Positions 43,218 through 51,431 of a stretch of DNA of 64,000 nt are shown piece by piece. The notes beneath the pieces are model-generated. The model had not been told where the DNA came from. It did not search any database and worked only from the letters and a program-made list of their open reading frames with translations. Made by a program: the position numbers and the translations under genes. The stretch spans positions 1-64,000 of the forward strand of contig NZ_JAFFIX010000005.1 of the NCBI RefSeq assembly GCF_016916835.1, written 5' to 3'. Every line of letters starts with the position of its first letter. Position 1 is the stretch's first letter. The stretch is from Actinacidiphila bryophytorum. Its GTDB lineage: Bacteria; Actinomycetota; Actinomycetes; Streptomycetales; Streptomycetaceae.

Positions 43218-44599
43218 CCACCAAGCCGCACGAGATCGTCGAGCGGGCCCTCGAACTGTCCACCGCGGACGGCTGCGTGGTCATCGCCGACGAGGAGTCC
43301 AGCGCCAACCTGCGCTGGGCCGGCAACGCACTGACCACCAACGGCGTCACGCGCGGCCGCACCCTCACGGTGATCGCGACCGTGGACGGCGGCCAGGGCG
43401 CCGCCTCCGGCGTGGTGTCGCGGTCCGCGGTGACCGCCGACGAGCTGGAGCCGCTGGTGCGGGCCGCCGAGGCCGCGGCCCGCGAGGCCGGCCCCGCCGA
43501 GGACGCGCAGCCGCTGGTGACCGGGGTGCCGCAGTCCGCGGACTTCACCGACGCGCCCGCCGAGACCGCCTCCGAGGTCTTCGCGGCCTTCGCGCCCGCG
43601 CTCGGTGAGGCCTTCGCGACCGCGCGGGCCGGCGGGCGGCAGCTGTACGGCTTCGCCTTCCACTCGGTGACCTCGACGTACCTGGGGACCTCCGCGGGGC
43701 TGCGGCTGCGGCACGACCAGCCGACCGGCACCCTTGAGGTCAACGCGAAGTCGCCTGACCGTACGCGGTCGGCCTGGGCGGGCGCGGCCACCAGGGACTT
43801 CACCGACGTCGACCCGCTGGCGCTGGACGCCGAGCTGGCGCAGCGGCTGGCCTGGGCCGAGCGGAAGACCGACCTGCCGGCCGGGCGCTACGAGACGCTG
43901 CTGCCGCCGTCGGCGGTCGCGGACCTGATGATCTACCAGCTGTGGTCGTCGGGCGCCAGGGACGCCGCCGAGGGCCGTACGGTCTTCAGCAAGCCGGGCG
44001 GCGGCACCCGGGTGGGCGAGAAGCTGTCGGCGCTGCCGCTGACGCTGCGCAGCGACCCGGGCGAACCGGGCCTGGAGGCGGCGCCCTTCGTGGTCGCGCA
44101 CGCCTCGGGCGACGAGTCCTCGGTCTTCGACAACGGGCTGCCGGTCGGCCCGGTGGACTGGCTGCGCGACGGCACCCTGCGCCACCTGCCGACCACCCGG
44201 CACAGCGCGGCGCTGACCGGGCTGCCGTCGGCGCCGGCCGCCGACAACCTGGTCCTGGAGGGCGGCGGCACCCGGTCGCTGGCCGACATGGTGGCCGGCA
44301 CCGAGCGCGGCCTGCTGCTGACCTGCCTGTGGTACATCCGCGAGGTCGACCCGGCGACGCTGCTGCTGACCGGTCTGACCAGGGACGGCGTCTACCTGGT
44401 CGAGGGCGGCGAGGTCACCGGTGTGGTGAACAACTTCCGCTTCAACGAGTCGCCGGTCGACCTGCTGGGCCGGGCGGTCGAAGCGGGCCGCAGCGAGCGG
44501 ACGCTGCCGCGCGAGTGGAGCGACTACTTCACCCGGGCGGCGGCACCTGCGCTGCGGATCCCGGACTTCAACATGAGTTCGGTCAGCCAGGGGGTCTGA
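43214..44599 (+). CDS. tldE: TldE/PmbA peptidase partner
   Basis: Partner subunit of TldD, 461 residues, without the HExxxH metal motif. Visible family blocks are VIADEESSANLRWAGNALTTNG near residue 20, SSVFDNGLPVGPVDWL, and LTGLTRDGVYLVEGGEVTGVVNNFRFNESPVDLL towards the end. ATG 43214 overlaps the stop of the displaced tldD end. With the element in place it lies 15 kb from the functional tldD, so it can no longer be cotranscribed with it and needs a promoter in element DNA. Together the pair trims linear modified peptides. Confidence 0.93.
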   Translation: MTTKPHEIVERALELSTADGCVVIADEESSANLRWAGNALTTNGVTRGRTLTVIATVDGGQGAASGVVSRSAVTADELEPLVRAAEAAAREAGPAEDAQPLVTGVPQSADFTDAPAETASEVFAAFAPALGEAFATARAGGRQLYGFAFHSVTSTYLGTSAGLRLRHDQPTGTLEVNAKSPDRTRSAWAGAATRDFTDVDPLALDAELAQRLAWAERKTDLPAGRYETLLPPSAVADLMIYQLWSSGARDAAEGRTVFSKPGGGTRVGEKLSALPLTLRSDPGEPGLEAAPFVVAHASGDESSVFDNGLPVGPVDWLRDGTLRHLPTTRHSAALTGLPSAPAADNLVLEGGGTRSLADMVAGTERGLLLTCLWYIREVDPATLLLTGLTRDGVYLVEGGEVTGVVNNFRFNESPVDLLGRAVEAGRSERTLPREWSDYFTRAAAPALRIPDFNMSSVSQGV

Positions 44600-44621
44600 G
44601 CGGACAGGAGGGGCGGGGAAG

Positions 44622-45176
44622 GTGCTGGACGAGAAGCGGACGGTCAAGGCGTCGAAGTTCCTGTCGCTGGTGCTGCGGCACCAGCCGGAGCGGATCGGGC
44701 TCGCGCTGGACGAGGCCGGCTGGGTCGATGTGGACCGGCTGCTCGCCGCGTGCGCCGAGCACGGCAGGAAGCTCAGCCGGGCGGAGCTGGAGCATGTCGT
44801 CGCCACCAACAACAAGCGGCGGTTCGCCTTCTCGGAGGACGGCCGGCGGATCAGGGCGAGCCAGGGCCACACGGTCCAGGTGGACCTGGGCCTGGAGCCC
44901 GCGGCGCCGCCGGACGTCCTCTTCCACGGGACGGCGGCGGCCACCGTGCCGCTGATCCTGCGGGACGGGCTGCTGCCGATGGCGCGGCAGGACGTCCACC
45001 TGTCGGCGGACGTCGAGACGGCCGTGCGCGTGGGGTCACGGCACGGCCGTCCTGTGGTGCTCGCGGTGGACGCGGCGGGGCTGGCCGCCGCGGGCCACGT
45101 CTTCCGGGTCAGTGCGAACGGGGTGTGGCTGACCGGTCCCGTGCCGCCGCAGTGGCTGCGGGTGCAGCCCGGCTGA
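44622..45176 (+). CDS. kptA: RNA 2'-phosphotransferase (Tpt1/KptA)
   Basis: Enzyme of 184 residues of the Tpt1/KptA family, which removes a 2'-phosphate from RNA with NAD+ in eukaryotic tRNA splicing; its role in bacteria is not settled. Motifs are KFLSLVLRHQPE near residue 11, GHTVQVDLGLEP (Gly-His), LFHGTAAATVPLIL (HGT), DVHLSAD and GRPVVLAVDA. GTG start at 44622 follows GGAGGGG. It is 22 bases behind tldE and may be cotranscribed with it. The catalytic Arg-His-Arg set looks intact. Confidence 0.9.
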   Translation: MLDEKRTVKASKFLSLVLRHQPERIGLALDEAGWVDVDRLLAACAEHGRKLSRAELEHVVATNNKRRFAFSEDGRRIRASQGHTVQVDLGLEPAAPPDVLFHGTAAATVPLILRDGLLPMARQDVHLSADVETAVRVGSRHGRPVVLAVDAAGLAAAGHVFRVSANGVWLTGPVPPQWLRVQPG

Positions 45177-45185
45177 CGGTCCTGC

Positions 45186-45467
45186 TCATACCGTCGTGGT
45201 ACTGCGCCGGCGTTTGCGGGCGGACCACAGGGCGTCCCCCGCGGCGACGATCACGATCGCGCCGACCAGCTGCAGGACGTGGCGGGTCCAGTCGATGCCC
45301 TTGGTGTCGTTGACGCCGATCCAGGTCGAGACGGCATTGCCGAGCAGGCTGCCGACCATGCCGCAGATCACCGTGAGCCACAGCGGCAGGGTCTGCTTGC
45401 CGGGCAGGATCGCCTTCGCGATGAGACCGAGCACCAGTCCGACGACGATCGCCCAGAGCCAGCCCAT
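45186..45467 (-). CDS. GlsB/YeaQ/YmgE family membrane protein
   Basis: 93-residue protein with three to four hydrophobic segments (WLWAIVVGLVLGLIAKAILPG, LTVICGMVGSLLGNAVS, VLQLVGAIVIVAAGDAL). The GxIAKxILPG and GxxGSLLG motifs are typical of this transglycosylase-associated, stress-related family. Start ATG 45467 is preferred because GGAGG lies eight bases upstream; the upstream GTG is not. It is convergent with kptA. Confidence 0.88.
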   Translation of the reverse strand: MGWLWAIVVGLVLGLIAKAILPGKQTLPLWLTVICGMVGSLLGNAVSTWIGVNDTKGIDWTRHVLQLVGAIVIVAAGDALWSARKRRRSTTTV

Positions 45468-45701
45468 GCCGCCCACCTCCTCGTCACCGGGCGGCCGGCG
45501 CCCGGTACTCGTCCCGCCAGTTTCCGCCCGGTCCTGCTACGCCGCATGTCGGGGGCAAGCATGGTCCGTACGGCGCAAGACGCACGCCTCCCCCACTCTG
45601 ATGCGGCGGCGGTCCTCGGCGTACCGTGGTGTCCAGCCGGTGCGGTGCGCTGCAACCCGTGAGCAGTGCGGCCCGGCTTGTCGAGCGGGCGGTGGAATGC
45701 G

Positions 45702-46061
45702 ATGCGGAAGCAGGGCGGGCCTGAGGTCTACCGGATCTCCGGGGCGCGTGCCGGGCTGACCGAGGACGTACGCGGACGGCAGCGGCGTTACATCATCTCG
45801 ATGTCGATCCGCACGGTCTCGGTGATCCTCACCGTCGTGCTGTGGAATGTGGAGCGCCCGCTGGCCTGGGCGACTCTGGTGGTCGGCCTGCTGCTGCCGT
45901 ACATCGCAGTGGTCTACGCCAATGCCGGGCGGGAGAACGCACCCGTCGCACCGGCCGCCTACATCCCGCCGCCGGTCGTGCCGGTGCTCGAAGCGACCAA
46001 AGTGGAGTCCGGGGCGGAACGGGCGGCCGAGCCGTTCGCCGACCCGGTCGACAACACCTGA
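45702..46061 (+). CDS. DUF3099 small membrane protein
   Basis: 119-residue protein. After VYRISGARAGLTEDVRGRQRRYI two adjacent transmembrane helices follow (MSIRTVSVILTVVLWNV and ATLVVGLLLPYIAVVYANAGRE), then a proline-rich cytosolic tail. The SGAxxGLTEDVRGRQRRYI block is typical of DUF3099, common in Streptomyces, function unknown. The ATG at 45702 is preferred over one at 45666 because the family starts here. Confidence 0.85.
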   Translation: MRKQGGPEVYRISGARAGLTEDVRGRQRRYIISMSIRTVSVILTVVLWNVERPLAWATLVVGLLLPYIAVVYANAGRENAPVAPAAYIPPPVVPVLEATKVESGAERAAEPFADPVDNT

Positions 46062-46220
46062 CCTGGCACCGGGATCCGCGCCCGCGGCCCGGCGGGGCCG
46101 GGGCGCCGAAACGGAACCTCAAGAAAAGCTCAGATCAATGGTGACGTTCCACTCCCCCGAACGCGTCAGTGCATGACATACTTCGTAGGCGCTCCGCATC
46201 CCCCGTCGGGGCGATGGACC

Positions 46221-46256
46221 GACGCCGGGCGGCTCCCCCCGTGGCTGCCCGGCGTC
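46221..46256. repeat. inverted repeat before a small Zn-type gene
   Basis: Perfect ten-base arms GACGCCGGGC / GCCCGGCGTC around a 16-base loop, in the gap between the DUF3099 gene and the 75-residue gene. It may be a terminator for DUF3099 or an operator. Confidence 0.4.
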
Positions 46257-46296
46257 GCCATGTCCGCACCAGGACGCGTGGGGTTTACTGGGGCGC

Positions 46297-46524
46297 GTGA
46301 ACGACGAGACGCCGATCTGCTCGGCCAAGGGGTGCCGCACCGCCGCCGTGTGGGTGCTGGCCTGGAACAACCCGAAGCTGCACACCCCTGAACGGCGCAA
46401 GACCTGGCTGGCCTGCGACGAGCACCGCGAGCACCTGACGCAGTTCCTCGGCATGCGCGGCTTCCTCAAGGACGTGGTCGCGCTGGCCGAGTGGGAGCGT
46501 CGCGTGGCCGCGGGCGAGCAGTAG
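46297..46524 (+). CDS. conserved small Cys/His protein
   Basis: 75-residue soluble protein. CSAKGCRTAAVWVLAWNNP and WLACDEHREHLTQFL carry two Cys, then a Cys and two His, suggesting a zinc site. The GTG at 46297 opens NDETPICSAKGC. The gene converges on moaA, 26 bases away. Its function is unknown; the fold looks like an acetone-carboxylase/zinc-ribbon type small protein, but that is inference. Confidence 0.75.
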   Translation: MNDETPICSAKGCRTAAVWVLAWNNPKLHTPERRKTWLACDEHREHLTQFLGMRGFLKDVVALAEWERRVAAGEQ

Positions 46525-46550
46525 CCCGCCGGTGAGCCGCTGAGCGGCTT

Positions 46551-47540
46551 TCAGCCGCCGATGGCCGACATCGGACGGTCCGGCTGGAGGAAGGCCGGGT
46601 CGTCCAGGCCGGAGCCCGCCTTCTTGCCCCACATCGCCGCCCGCCACAGCGCGGCGACCTCCGCGTCGGAGGCACCCGAGCGCAAGGGGCCGCGCAGGTC
46701 GGACTCCTCCCGGGCGAACAGGCAGTTGCGCACCTGGCCGTCGGCGGTCAGCCGGGTCCGGTCGCAGGCCCGGCAGAAAGGCCGGGTGACCGAGCCGATC
46801 ACCCCGACCCTGGCCGGTCCGCCGTTCACCAGCCAGCGCTCGGCGGGCGCCGAGCCGCGCACGGTCTCGCCCTCCGCGGTGAGGTCGAAGCGGGTGCGCA
46901 GGGCGGCGAGTATCTCGTCGGCGGTGACCATGTCGGCGCGCTGCCAGCCGTGCTGGGCGTCCAGCGGCATCTGCTCGATGAACCGCAGCTCGTAGCCGTG
47001 GCCCACGGCCCAGCGCAGCAGGTCGGGCGCCTCCTCGTCGTTGACGCCGCGCATCAGCACGGTGTTGACCTTGAGCGGGGTCAGGCCCGCGGCCGCGGCG
47101 GCGGCCAGGCCCGCGAGCACGTCGGCATGCCGGTTTCTGCGGGTCAGGGTGCGGAAGACCTCGGGACGCAGGGTGTCCAGGGAGACGTTCACCCGGTCCA
47201 GACCGGCGGCGCTCAGCGCGTCGGCGGTGCGGCTCAGGCCGATGCCGTTGGTGGTCAGCGACAGGCGGGGGCGCGGGTCGAGCGCCGCGCACCGCTCGAC
47301 GATGCCGACCAGGCCGGGGCGCAGCAGCGGCTCACCGCCGGTGAAGCGGACGTCGGTGACGCCCAGGTCGGTGACGGCGATCCGCACCATCCTGACGATC
47401 TCGTCGTCGGTGAGCAGGTCGGGCTTGGCCAGCCACTGCAGACCCTCTTCCGGCATGCAGTACGTGCAGCGCAGGTTGCACCGGTCGGTGAGCGATACGC
47501 GCAGGTCGGTGGCCATGCGTCCGTAGGTGTCGATGAGCAC
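46551..47540 (-). CDS. moaA: GTP 3',8-cyclase (molybdenum cofactor synthesis)
   Basis: Radical-SAM enzyme of 329 residues, first step of molybdopterin synthesis. The N-terminal cluster motif is DRCNLRCTYCMPEEG (CxxxCxxC near residue 22). The C-terminal second cluster is PFCRACDRTRLTADGQVRNC. The protein ends IGG, as in functional MoaA, where the diglycine matters. GTG start at 47540. No other moa gene is adjacent. A 13-base palindrome (47664-47676) lies 124 bases upstream. Confidence 0.96.
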   Translation of the reverse strand: MLIDTYGRMATDLRVSLTDRCNLRCTYCMPEEGLQWLAKPDLLTDDEIVRMVRIAVTDLGVTDVRFTGGEPLLRPGLVGIVERCAALDPRPRLSLTTNGIGLSRTADALSAAGLDRVNVSLDTLRPEVFRTLTRRNRHADVLAGLAAAAAAGLTPLKVNTVLMRGVNDEEAPDLLRWAVGHGYELRFIEQMPLDAQHGWQRADMVTADEILAALRTRFDLTAEGETVRGSAPAERWLVNGGPARVGVIGSVTRPFCRACDRTRLTADGQVRNCLFAREESDLRGPLRSGASDAEVAALWRAAMWGKKAGSGLDDPAFLQPDRPMSAIGG

Positions 47541-47894
47541 GGGCTCCGCCTCCCTCAGGGCGCCGGATCTCGCCGCCGGTCCTGCAAGCGTAAGACGTGC
47601 CGCCGACAGGGCCGTTCCCGGCGGCGGACACCGCTGGCAGCGTACGCGAACGGGGCCGTTTTACAACAGACTGTTGAAACCGCTGGTGGGTGCTCACCCT
47701 TTCCGGCGGAAGTCGCCGGGGCGGGGCGGGTGCCGCGACACCGCGGCGGCGGCTCTTCGTTGTGCAGCGCACACCGTGCCGACACCCGCCGGCTGCCCGC
47801 CGGCGCCCCGCAACCCTGCGAGGACCCGCCGTGCAGACCCCGCCGCTCCCGCCGCGCCGCCACCCCTACGGCAGCGTCCGGCTGCCCGCCCCGG
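47541..47894. other. intergenic region between moaA and lysoplasmalogenase
   Basis: About 350 bases, high GC. The one distinctive item is the AT-rich palindrome CAACAGACTGTTG (47664-47676), flanked by GTTT/AAAC, which may be an operator or promoter part for moaA. No gene is supported. Confidence 0.4.
47664..47676. promoter_or_regulatory. palindrome upstream of moaA
   Basis: CAACAG-A-CTGTTG is perfectly symmetrical and embedded in GTTTTA...AAAC, an AT-rich island in high-GC DNA. It lies 124 bases before the moaA start codon on the minus strand and may be an operator or part of its promoter. Confidence 0.35.
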
Positions 47895-48944
47895 TCACCG
47901 CTGCCCCGCCCCCGCCGCCGCGCCCGGCACTGCCCGGGCACTGGCCGGGCCGGGTACCTCTCCCTCTCCTGAGCCTCGGCGCCCTGCGCGCGGACCGCCG
48001 CCGGAGGCCCTGAGCACGCCCAGGGCCAGCAGCATCTGGCCGGCCGCGTAGGTCGCCATGACCCACACGCCGGGGCCGGGCAGCTGCGGCCAGTCCGCCA
48101 GGTCGGTGGCGATCAGGCTGTCCGACAGCAGGAACAGCGCACCGCCGGTCCGGGCCGCGGCGCCGAGGCCGTACGCCCCGGCCGCCATCGCGGTCAGCAG
48201 CAGGCTGTAGAGCGCCACCGGCACCCGCATCCCCGGGTCGAGACCCGGCCACAGCAGGACGACGAGCACGACGCACACCACCGCGTATGCGGAGCACCGC
48301 ACCCGCACCGCGGCACGCGGCCCGCCGAACCCGCCGTACCGCCGGAACAGCCTCAGGTAGCAGACGTGCCCGGCAGCGAAGCACCCCATCCCGGCCAGAA
48401 AGGCCACGGTGCCCCCCACCTCCAGCAGCACATCCCCACCCCACCCCCACCCGAGCCCCCACACCAGCCCCCGCGGCCCCCGCCACCCCCACACCCACAG
48501 CGCCAGCACCGGCATCAACAGCCCTTTGCGGACCCCCCGCACCACCCCGAAGTCCCCCCCGACGGCGACCAACTGCACCACCGCCACCCCCCAGAACACC
48601 CCGACAACCACCCCAGACCGCACCCGCCGCAATCCCCAAGCCGTCCCGCCCGCGGGGTCGGTCACCCCGGCACCACGCAGCCAACCGAGCCGCGCCCGCC
48701 GCCCGACCGGGTCGCCCGCAGCGCCCGGCGCAGCCGGCGCGCCCCCCGGGCCGGCCGTCAGGTCGGGCGTGGCGTCGGGTGCCGCCGCAGGCAGGCTTCC
48801 GCCGCCCGCCGCAGGCGCGGGGGTGCCCGCCGCCGTCCCCGTGGGCGCGCCAGCAGCCGGCGGTCCGTCGGCAGACGCGCCCGGCGCAGTCGGCGCGCCC
48901 CCCGGGCCGGTCGCCGGGCCGCCCGCGGAGTCGGGTGGCGTCAT
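47895..48944 (-). CDS. YhhN-type lysoplasmalogenase-like membrane protein
   Basis: Integral membrane protein of 349 residues. The first ~85 are a Pro/Ala/Gly-rich low-complexity tail, followed by a charged stretch and about eight hydrophobic segments with the family pattern VWGLGWGWGGDVLLEVGG and LLSDSLIATD. Family members hydrolyse lysoplasmalogens. The ATG at 48944 overlaps the stop of the sterol desaturase gene (ATGA). The N-terminal tail shares the peptide PTGTAAGTPAPAAG with the tail of that protein, encoded by a 45-base direct repeat. The low-complexity tail suggests that the true start may be internal. Confidence 0.8.
   Translation of the reverse strand: MTPPDSAGGPATGPGGAPTAPGASADGPPAAGAPTGTAAGTPAPAAGGGSLPAAAPDATPDLTAGPGGAPAAPGAAGDPVGRRARLGWLRGAGVTDPAGGTAWGLRRVRSGVVVGVFWGVAVVQLVAVGGDFGVVRGVRKGLLMPVLALWVWGWRGPRGLVWGLGWGWGGDVLLEVGGTVAFLAGMGCFAAGHVCYLRLFRRYGGFGGPRAAVRVRCSAYAVVCVVLVVLLWPGLDPGMRVPVALYSLLLTAMAAGAYGLGAAARTGGALFLLSDSLIATDLADWPQLPGPGVWVMATYAAGQMLLALGVLRASGGGPRAGRRGSGEGEVPGPASARAVPGAAAGAGQR
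48803..48847. repeat. 45-base direct repeat, copy 1
   Basis: Exact match to 48988-49032, 185 bases apart. Copy 1 lies in the start of the lysoplasmalogenase gene and copy 2 in the end of the desaturase gene. The spacing is not a multiple of three, but because the two genes are in different frames, both copies are read as the same peptide. Confidence 0.85.
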
Positions 48945-49870
48945 GCGGCGGCCTCCGGCGCCGAGCCGGGTGCTGGCGCGCCGGCAACGCCCGCCGCAGG
49001 CGCGGGGGTGCCCGCCGCCGTCCCCGTGGGCGTGCCCGCGGGGGTTGGGTGCCAGCCGGGGCCGCGGACCAGGTGGGACAGGCGGTCGCGCCAGGTTGTC
49101 GCGGCGGCCAGGTCATGGGCGATGGCCGCGTATTCGTGGGTCGCCACGCGCAGCGGGTTGAAGGTGGTGATGTTCTTCGTCAGGCCGTAGACGGGGCGTT
49201 CGGTCTCGGCGGCGAAGGAGCCGAAGAGGCGGTCCCAGACGATGAGGATGCCGCCGAAGTTGCGGTCCAGGTAGCTGCCCTGGGAGGCGTGGTGGACGCG
49301 GTGGTGCGAAGGCGTGTTGAGGGTGAACTCCAAGGGGCGGGCGAGCCGCCCGACCCGCTCGGTGTGGATCCAGAACTGGTACACGAGGTTGACCGACGAG
49401 CAGAAGGCCAGCGCCGCCGGGTGCACGCCGAGTGCGATCAGCGGCAGGTAGAAGGGCCACGACGTCAGGCTGGTCCAGGGCTGGCGCAGCGCCGTGGACA
49501 GGTTGAAGTTGCGGCTGGAGTGGTGCACCACGTGGCAGGCCCACAGGATCCTGATGACGTGGTGCCCGCGGTGCGACCAGTAGTAGAAGAAGTCCTGCGC
49601 CAGCAGCATCAGCAGCACCGTCCACCAGTGGACGGGCACCCGCAGCGGCGTGAGCGCGTAGACGCCGGAGTAGATCGCGACGACCGGGATCTTCCACAGC
49701 GCGTCGGTGACGAGGCTCCCCAGGCCCATGGAAAGGCTCGTGGCGGTGTCGGGGCCGGTGTAGCCGGCCGCGTCCTCGTCGGGGTGAATGCGGTAGCTGA
49801 CCATCTCGACGACGGCCAGCAGCACGAATGCGGGTATCGACCACAGCACGACATCGGGCAGTTGGGGCAT
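48941..49870 (-). CDS. sterol desaturase/fatty-acid hydroxylase family protein
   Basis: Membrane di-iron enzyme of 309 residues. The three His clusters of the family are present: HRGHH near 98, HVVHHSS near 112, and HRVHHASQ near 195. About four transmembrane segments surround them. The C-terminal ~40 residues are a Pro/Ala/Gly-rich tail not usual for the family and share a peptide with the next gene. ATG 49870 (MPQLPDVVLW) is chosen over upstream codons that run into the exonuclease promoter region. It is upstream of and overlaps the lysoplasmalogenase gene. A lipid substrate is likely. Confidence 0.9.
   Translation of the reverse strand: MPQLPDVVLWSIPAFVLLAVVEMVSYRIHPDEDAAGYTGPDTATSLSMGLGSLVTDALWKIPVVAIYSGVYALTPLRVPVHWWTVLLMLLAQDFFYYWSHRGHHVIRILWACHVVHHSSRNFNLSTALRQPWTSLTSWPFYLPLIALGVHPAALAFCSSVNLVYQFWIHTERVGRLARPLEFTLNTPSHHRVHHASQGSYLDRNFGGILIVWDRLFGSFAAETERPVYGLTKNITTFNPLRVATHEYAAIAHDLAAATTWRDRLSHLVRGPGWHPTPAGTPTGTAAGTPAPAAGVAGAPAPGSAPEAAA
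48988..49032. repeat. 45-base direct repeat, copy 2
   Basis: Second copy of the repeat at 48803-48847, inside the 3' tail of the desaturase gene. Confidence 0.85.
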
Positions 49871-50021
49871 GCGCGCACCATAGAGGCACATCACGGGCGC
49901 CCACCAGATGTTGTTACCGATTAGTACGGTCGCGTACGCGTCAACCTGGCGACGCCTCCCGGCCATCCGGCGGGCGGACGGGATGATCCACTGTCGGCGC
50001 CGAGCCGTATCCTCAGTGACC

Positions 50022-51014
50022 ATGCTGGACAACCGCACCGCCATGCCGCCTCCTTCACCGTGGCCCGCGGGCTATCCCGAGGGCTATGCGGTGGTCGACG
50101 TCGAGACCACCGGCCTCGGCAAGGACGACCGGATCGTGTCGGCCGCGGTCTACCGGCTGGACGGCCGCGGCGAGGTCCAGGACCACTGGTATTCGCCGGT
50201 GAACCCGCAGCGCGACCCGGGTCCTGTGTGGATCCACGGGCTGACCTCGGCGATGCTCGCCGACGCCCCGCTCTTCCCGGAGATCGCCGGCGAGCTGGCG
50301 GAACGGCTCGCCGGTCGCGTCCTGGTGGCGCACAACGCGGTGTTCGACTGGTCGATGCTGGCCAGGGAGTACGCGCGGGCGCAGTCCGCCGCACCGGTCG
50401 AGCACCGGCTGTGCACGATCGTGCTGGCCAAGGAGCTGCGGCTGCCGCTGGCCAACCACAAACTGGAGTCGCTGGCCGCGCACTACGGGGTGGTCCAGCA
50501 GCGCGCCCACCACGCCCTGGACGACGCCCGGGTGCTGGCCGAGGCCTTCCGGCCGAGCCTGCACCTGGCGGCGGCGGCCGAGCTGCCGCTGCCGCTGCAC
50601 GCGTGCCGCCCGCTGACCGAGTGGGTGGACCCTGCGGTGCCCGCGCCGCGCTACGGGGCGCTGTACGGCTCGGGTCCGCGCTCGGGCTGGCGCCCGGCAC
50701 GCAAGCGCCCGGCGTGCCCGTATCCGAACCCGGGGCGGCTGGCGCAGGACGGGCCGCTGGTCCAGGGGATGCGGGTGGCCTTCTCCGGCGACACCGGTAT
50801 AGACCGCGAGCTGCTGGAGGACCGGGCGACGGATGCGGGGCTGCATGTGGCGTCCTCGGTCAGCCGGCTGACCAGTGTGCTGGTCACCAACGACCCGGAC
50901 TCCCCGACGGGCAAGGCGGTCAAGGCCCGCGAGTACGGGACGCCGGTCATCGACGAGCGGCAGTTCACCGAGCTGCTCAGGGCGGTCACCCCGGCGCCCG
51001 GCGTCCACGGCTGA
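50022..51014 (+). CDS. DnaQ-like 3'-5' exonuclease with BRCT domain
   Basis: 330-residue protein with an epsilon-type exonuclease domain: Exo I VVDVETTGLG near residue 20, Exo II HNAVFDWSML near 105, Exo III HHALDDARV near 163 (DEDDh type). A long linker follows and then a C-terminal BRCT domain (about 245-325; GMRVAFSGDTG, ASSVSRLTSVLVTND, GTPVIDERQF). This pairing is found in actinobacterial DnaQ-like proteins of DNA repair. ATG at 50022. It is divergent from the sterol desaturase gene. Confidence 0.93.
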   Translation: MLDNRTAMPPPSPWPAGYPEGYAVVDVETTGLGKDDRIVSAAVYRLDGRGEVQDHWYSPVNPQRDPGPVWIHGLTSAMLADAPLFPEIAGELAERLAGRVLVAHNAVFDWSMLAREYARAQSAAPVEHRLCTIVLAKELRLPLANHKLESLAAHYGVVQQRAHHALDDARVLAEAFRPSLHLAAAAELPLPLHACRPLTEWVDPAVPAPRYGALYGSGPRSGWRPARKRPACPYPNPGRLAQDGPLVQGMRVAFSGDTGIDRELLEDRATDAGLHVASSVSRLTSVLVTNDPDSPTGKAVKAREYGTPVIDERQFTELLRAVTPAPGVHG

Positions 51015-51131
51015 CCGGCGGGCCCCCGGGTCGGGCCGCCAGGTGGGTCCGCGCCGCCGTCCGGGTGGCAGCCGGGCAACACGCCCGCCCGCGGTTTGCC
51101 CGGGCCGCCCGGCCATCGCAGCCTGTGCCTC

Positions 51132-51383
51132 ATGGCACGATGCGAAGTCTGCGGAAACGACTATGCGATGAGCTTCGAGGTGCACGCCCAGGGCGCGGTG
51201 CACGTCTTCGACTGCTTCGAGTGCGCCGTCCACCGGATGGCGCCGATCTGCGAGCACTGCCGGGTGCAGATCATCGGACACGGTGTGGAGGTCGACGGCC
51301 ACTGGTACTGCGGCGGCCACTGCGCCAAGGCGGAGGGCGGCACCGGCATCGTCGACCACGCCGACACCCCTTCCCACGCCTGA
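51132..51383 (+). CDS. small Cys-rich zinc-type protein
   Basis: 83-residue protein with MARCEVCGNDY, VFDCFECAVHRMAPICEHC and YCGGHCAK: four CxxC-like pairs plus His, so it probably binds two zinc ions. Streptomyces has conserved homologues with no assigned function. Start ATG 51132. It lies between the exonuclease and SURF1 genes on the same strand. Confidence 0.8.
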   Translation: MARCEVCGNDYAMSFEVHAQGAVHVFDCFECAVHRMAPICEHCRVQIIGHGVEVDGHWYCGGHCAKAEGGTGIVDHADTPSHA

Positions 51384-51431
51384 CCACCCCCTACCCGCGG
51401 ACGCCCCACGGCCGAGTTGTACCGTCGTGGG

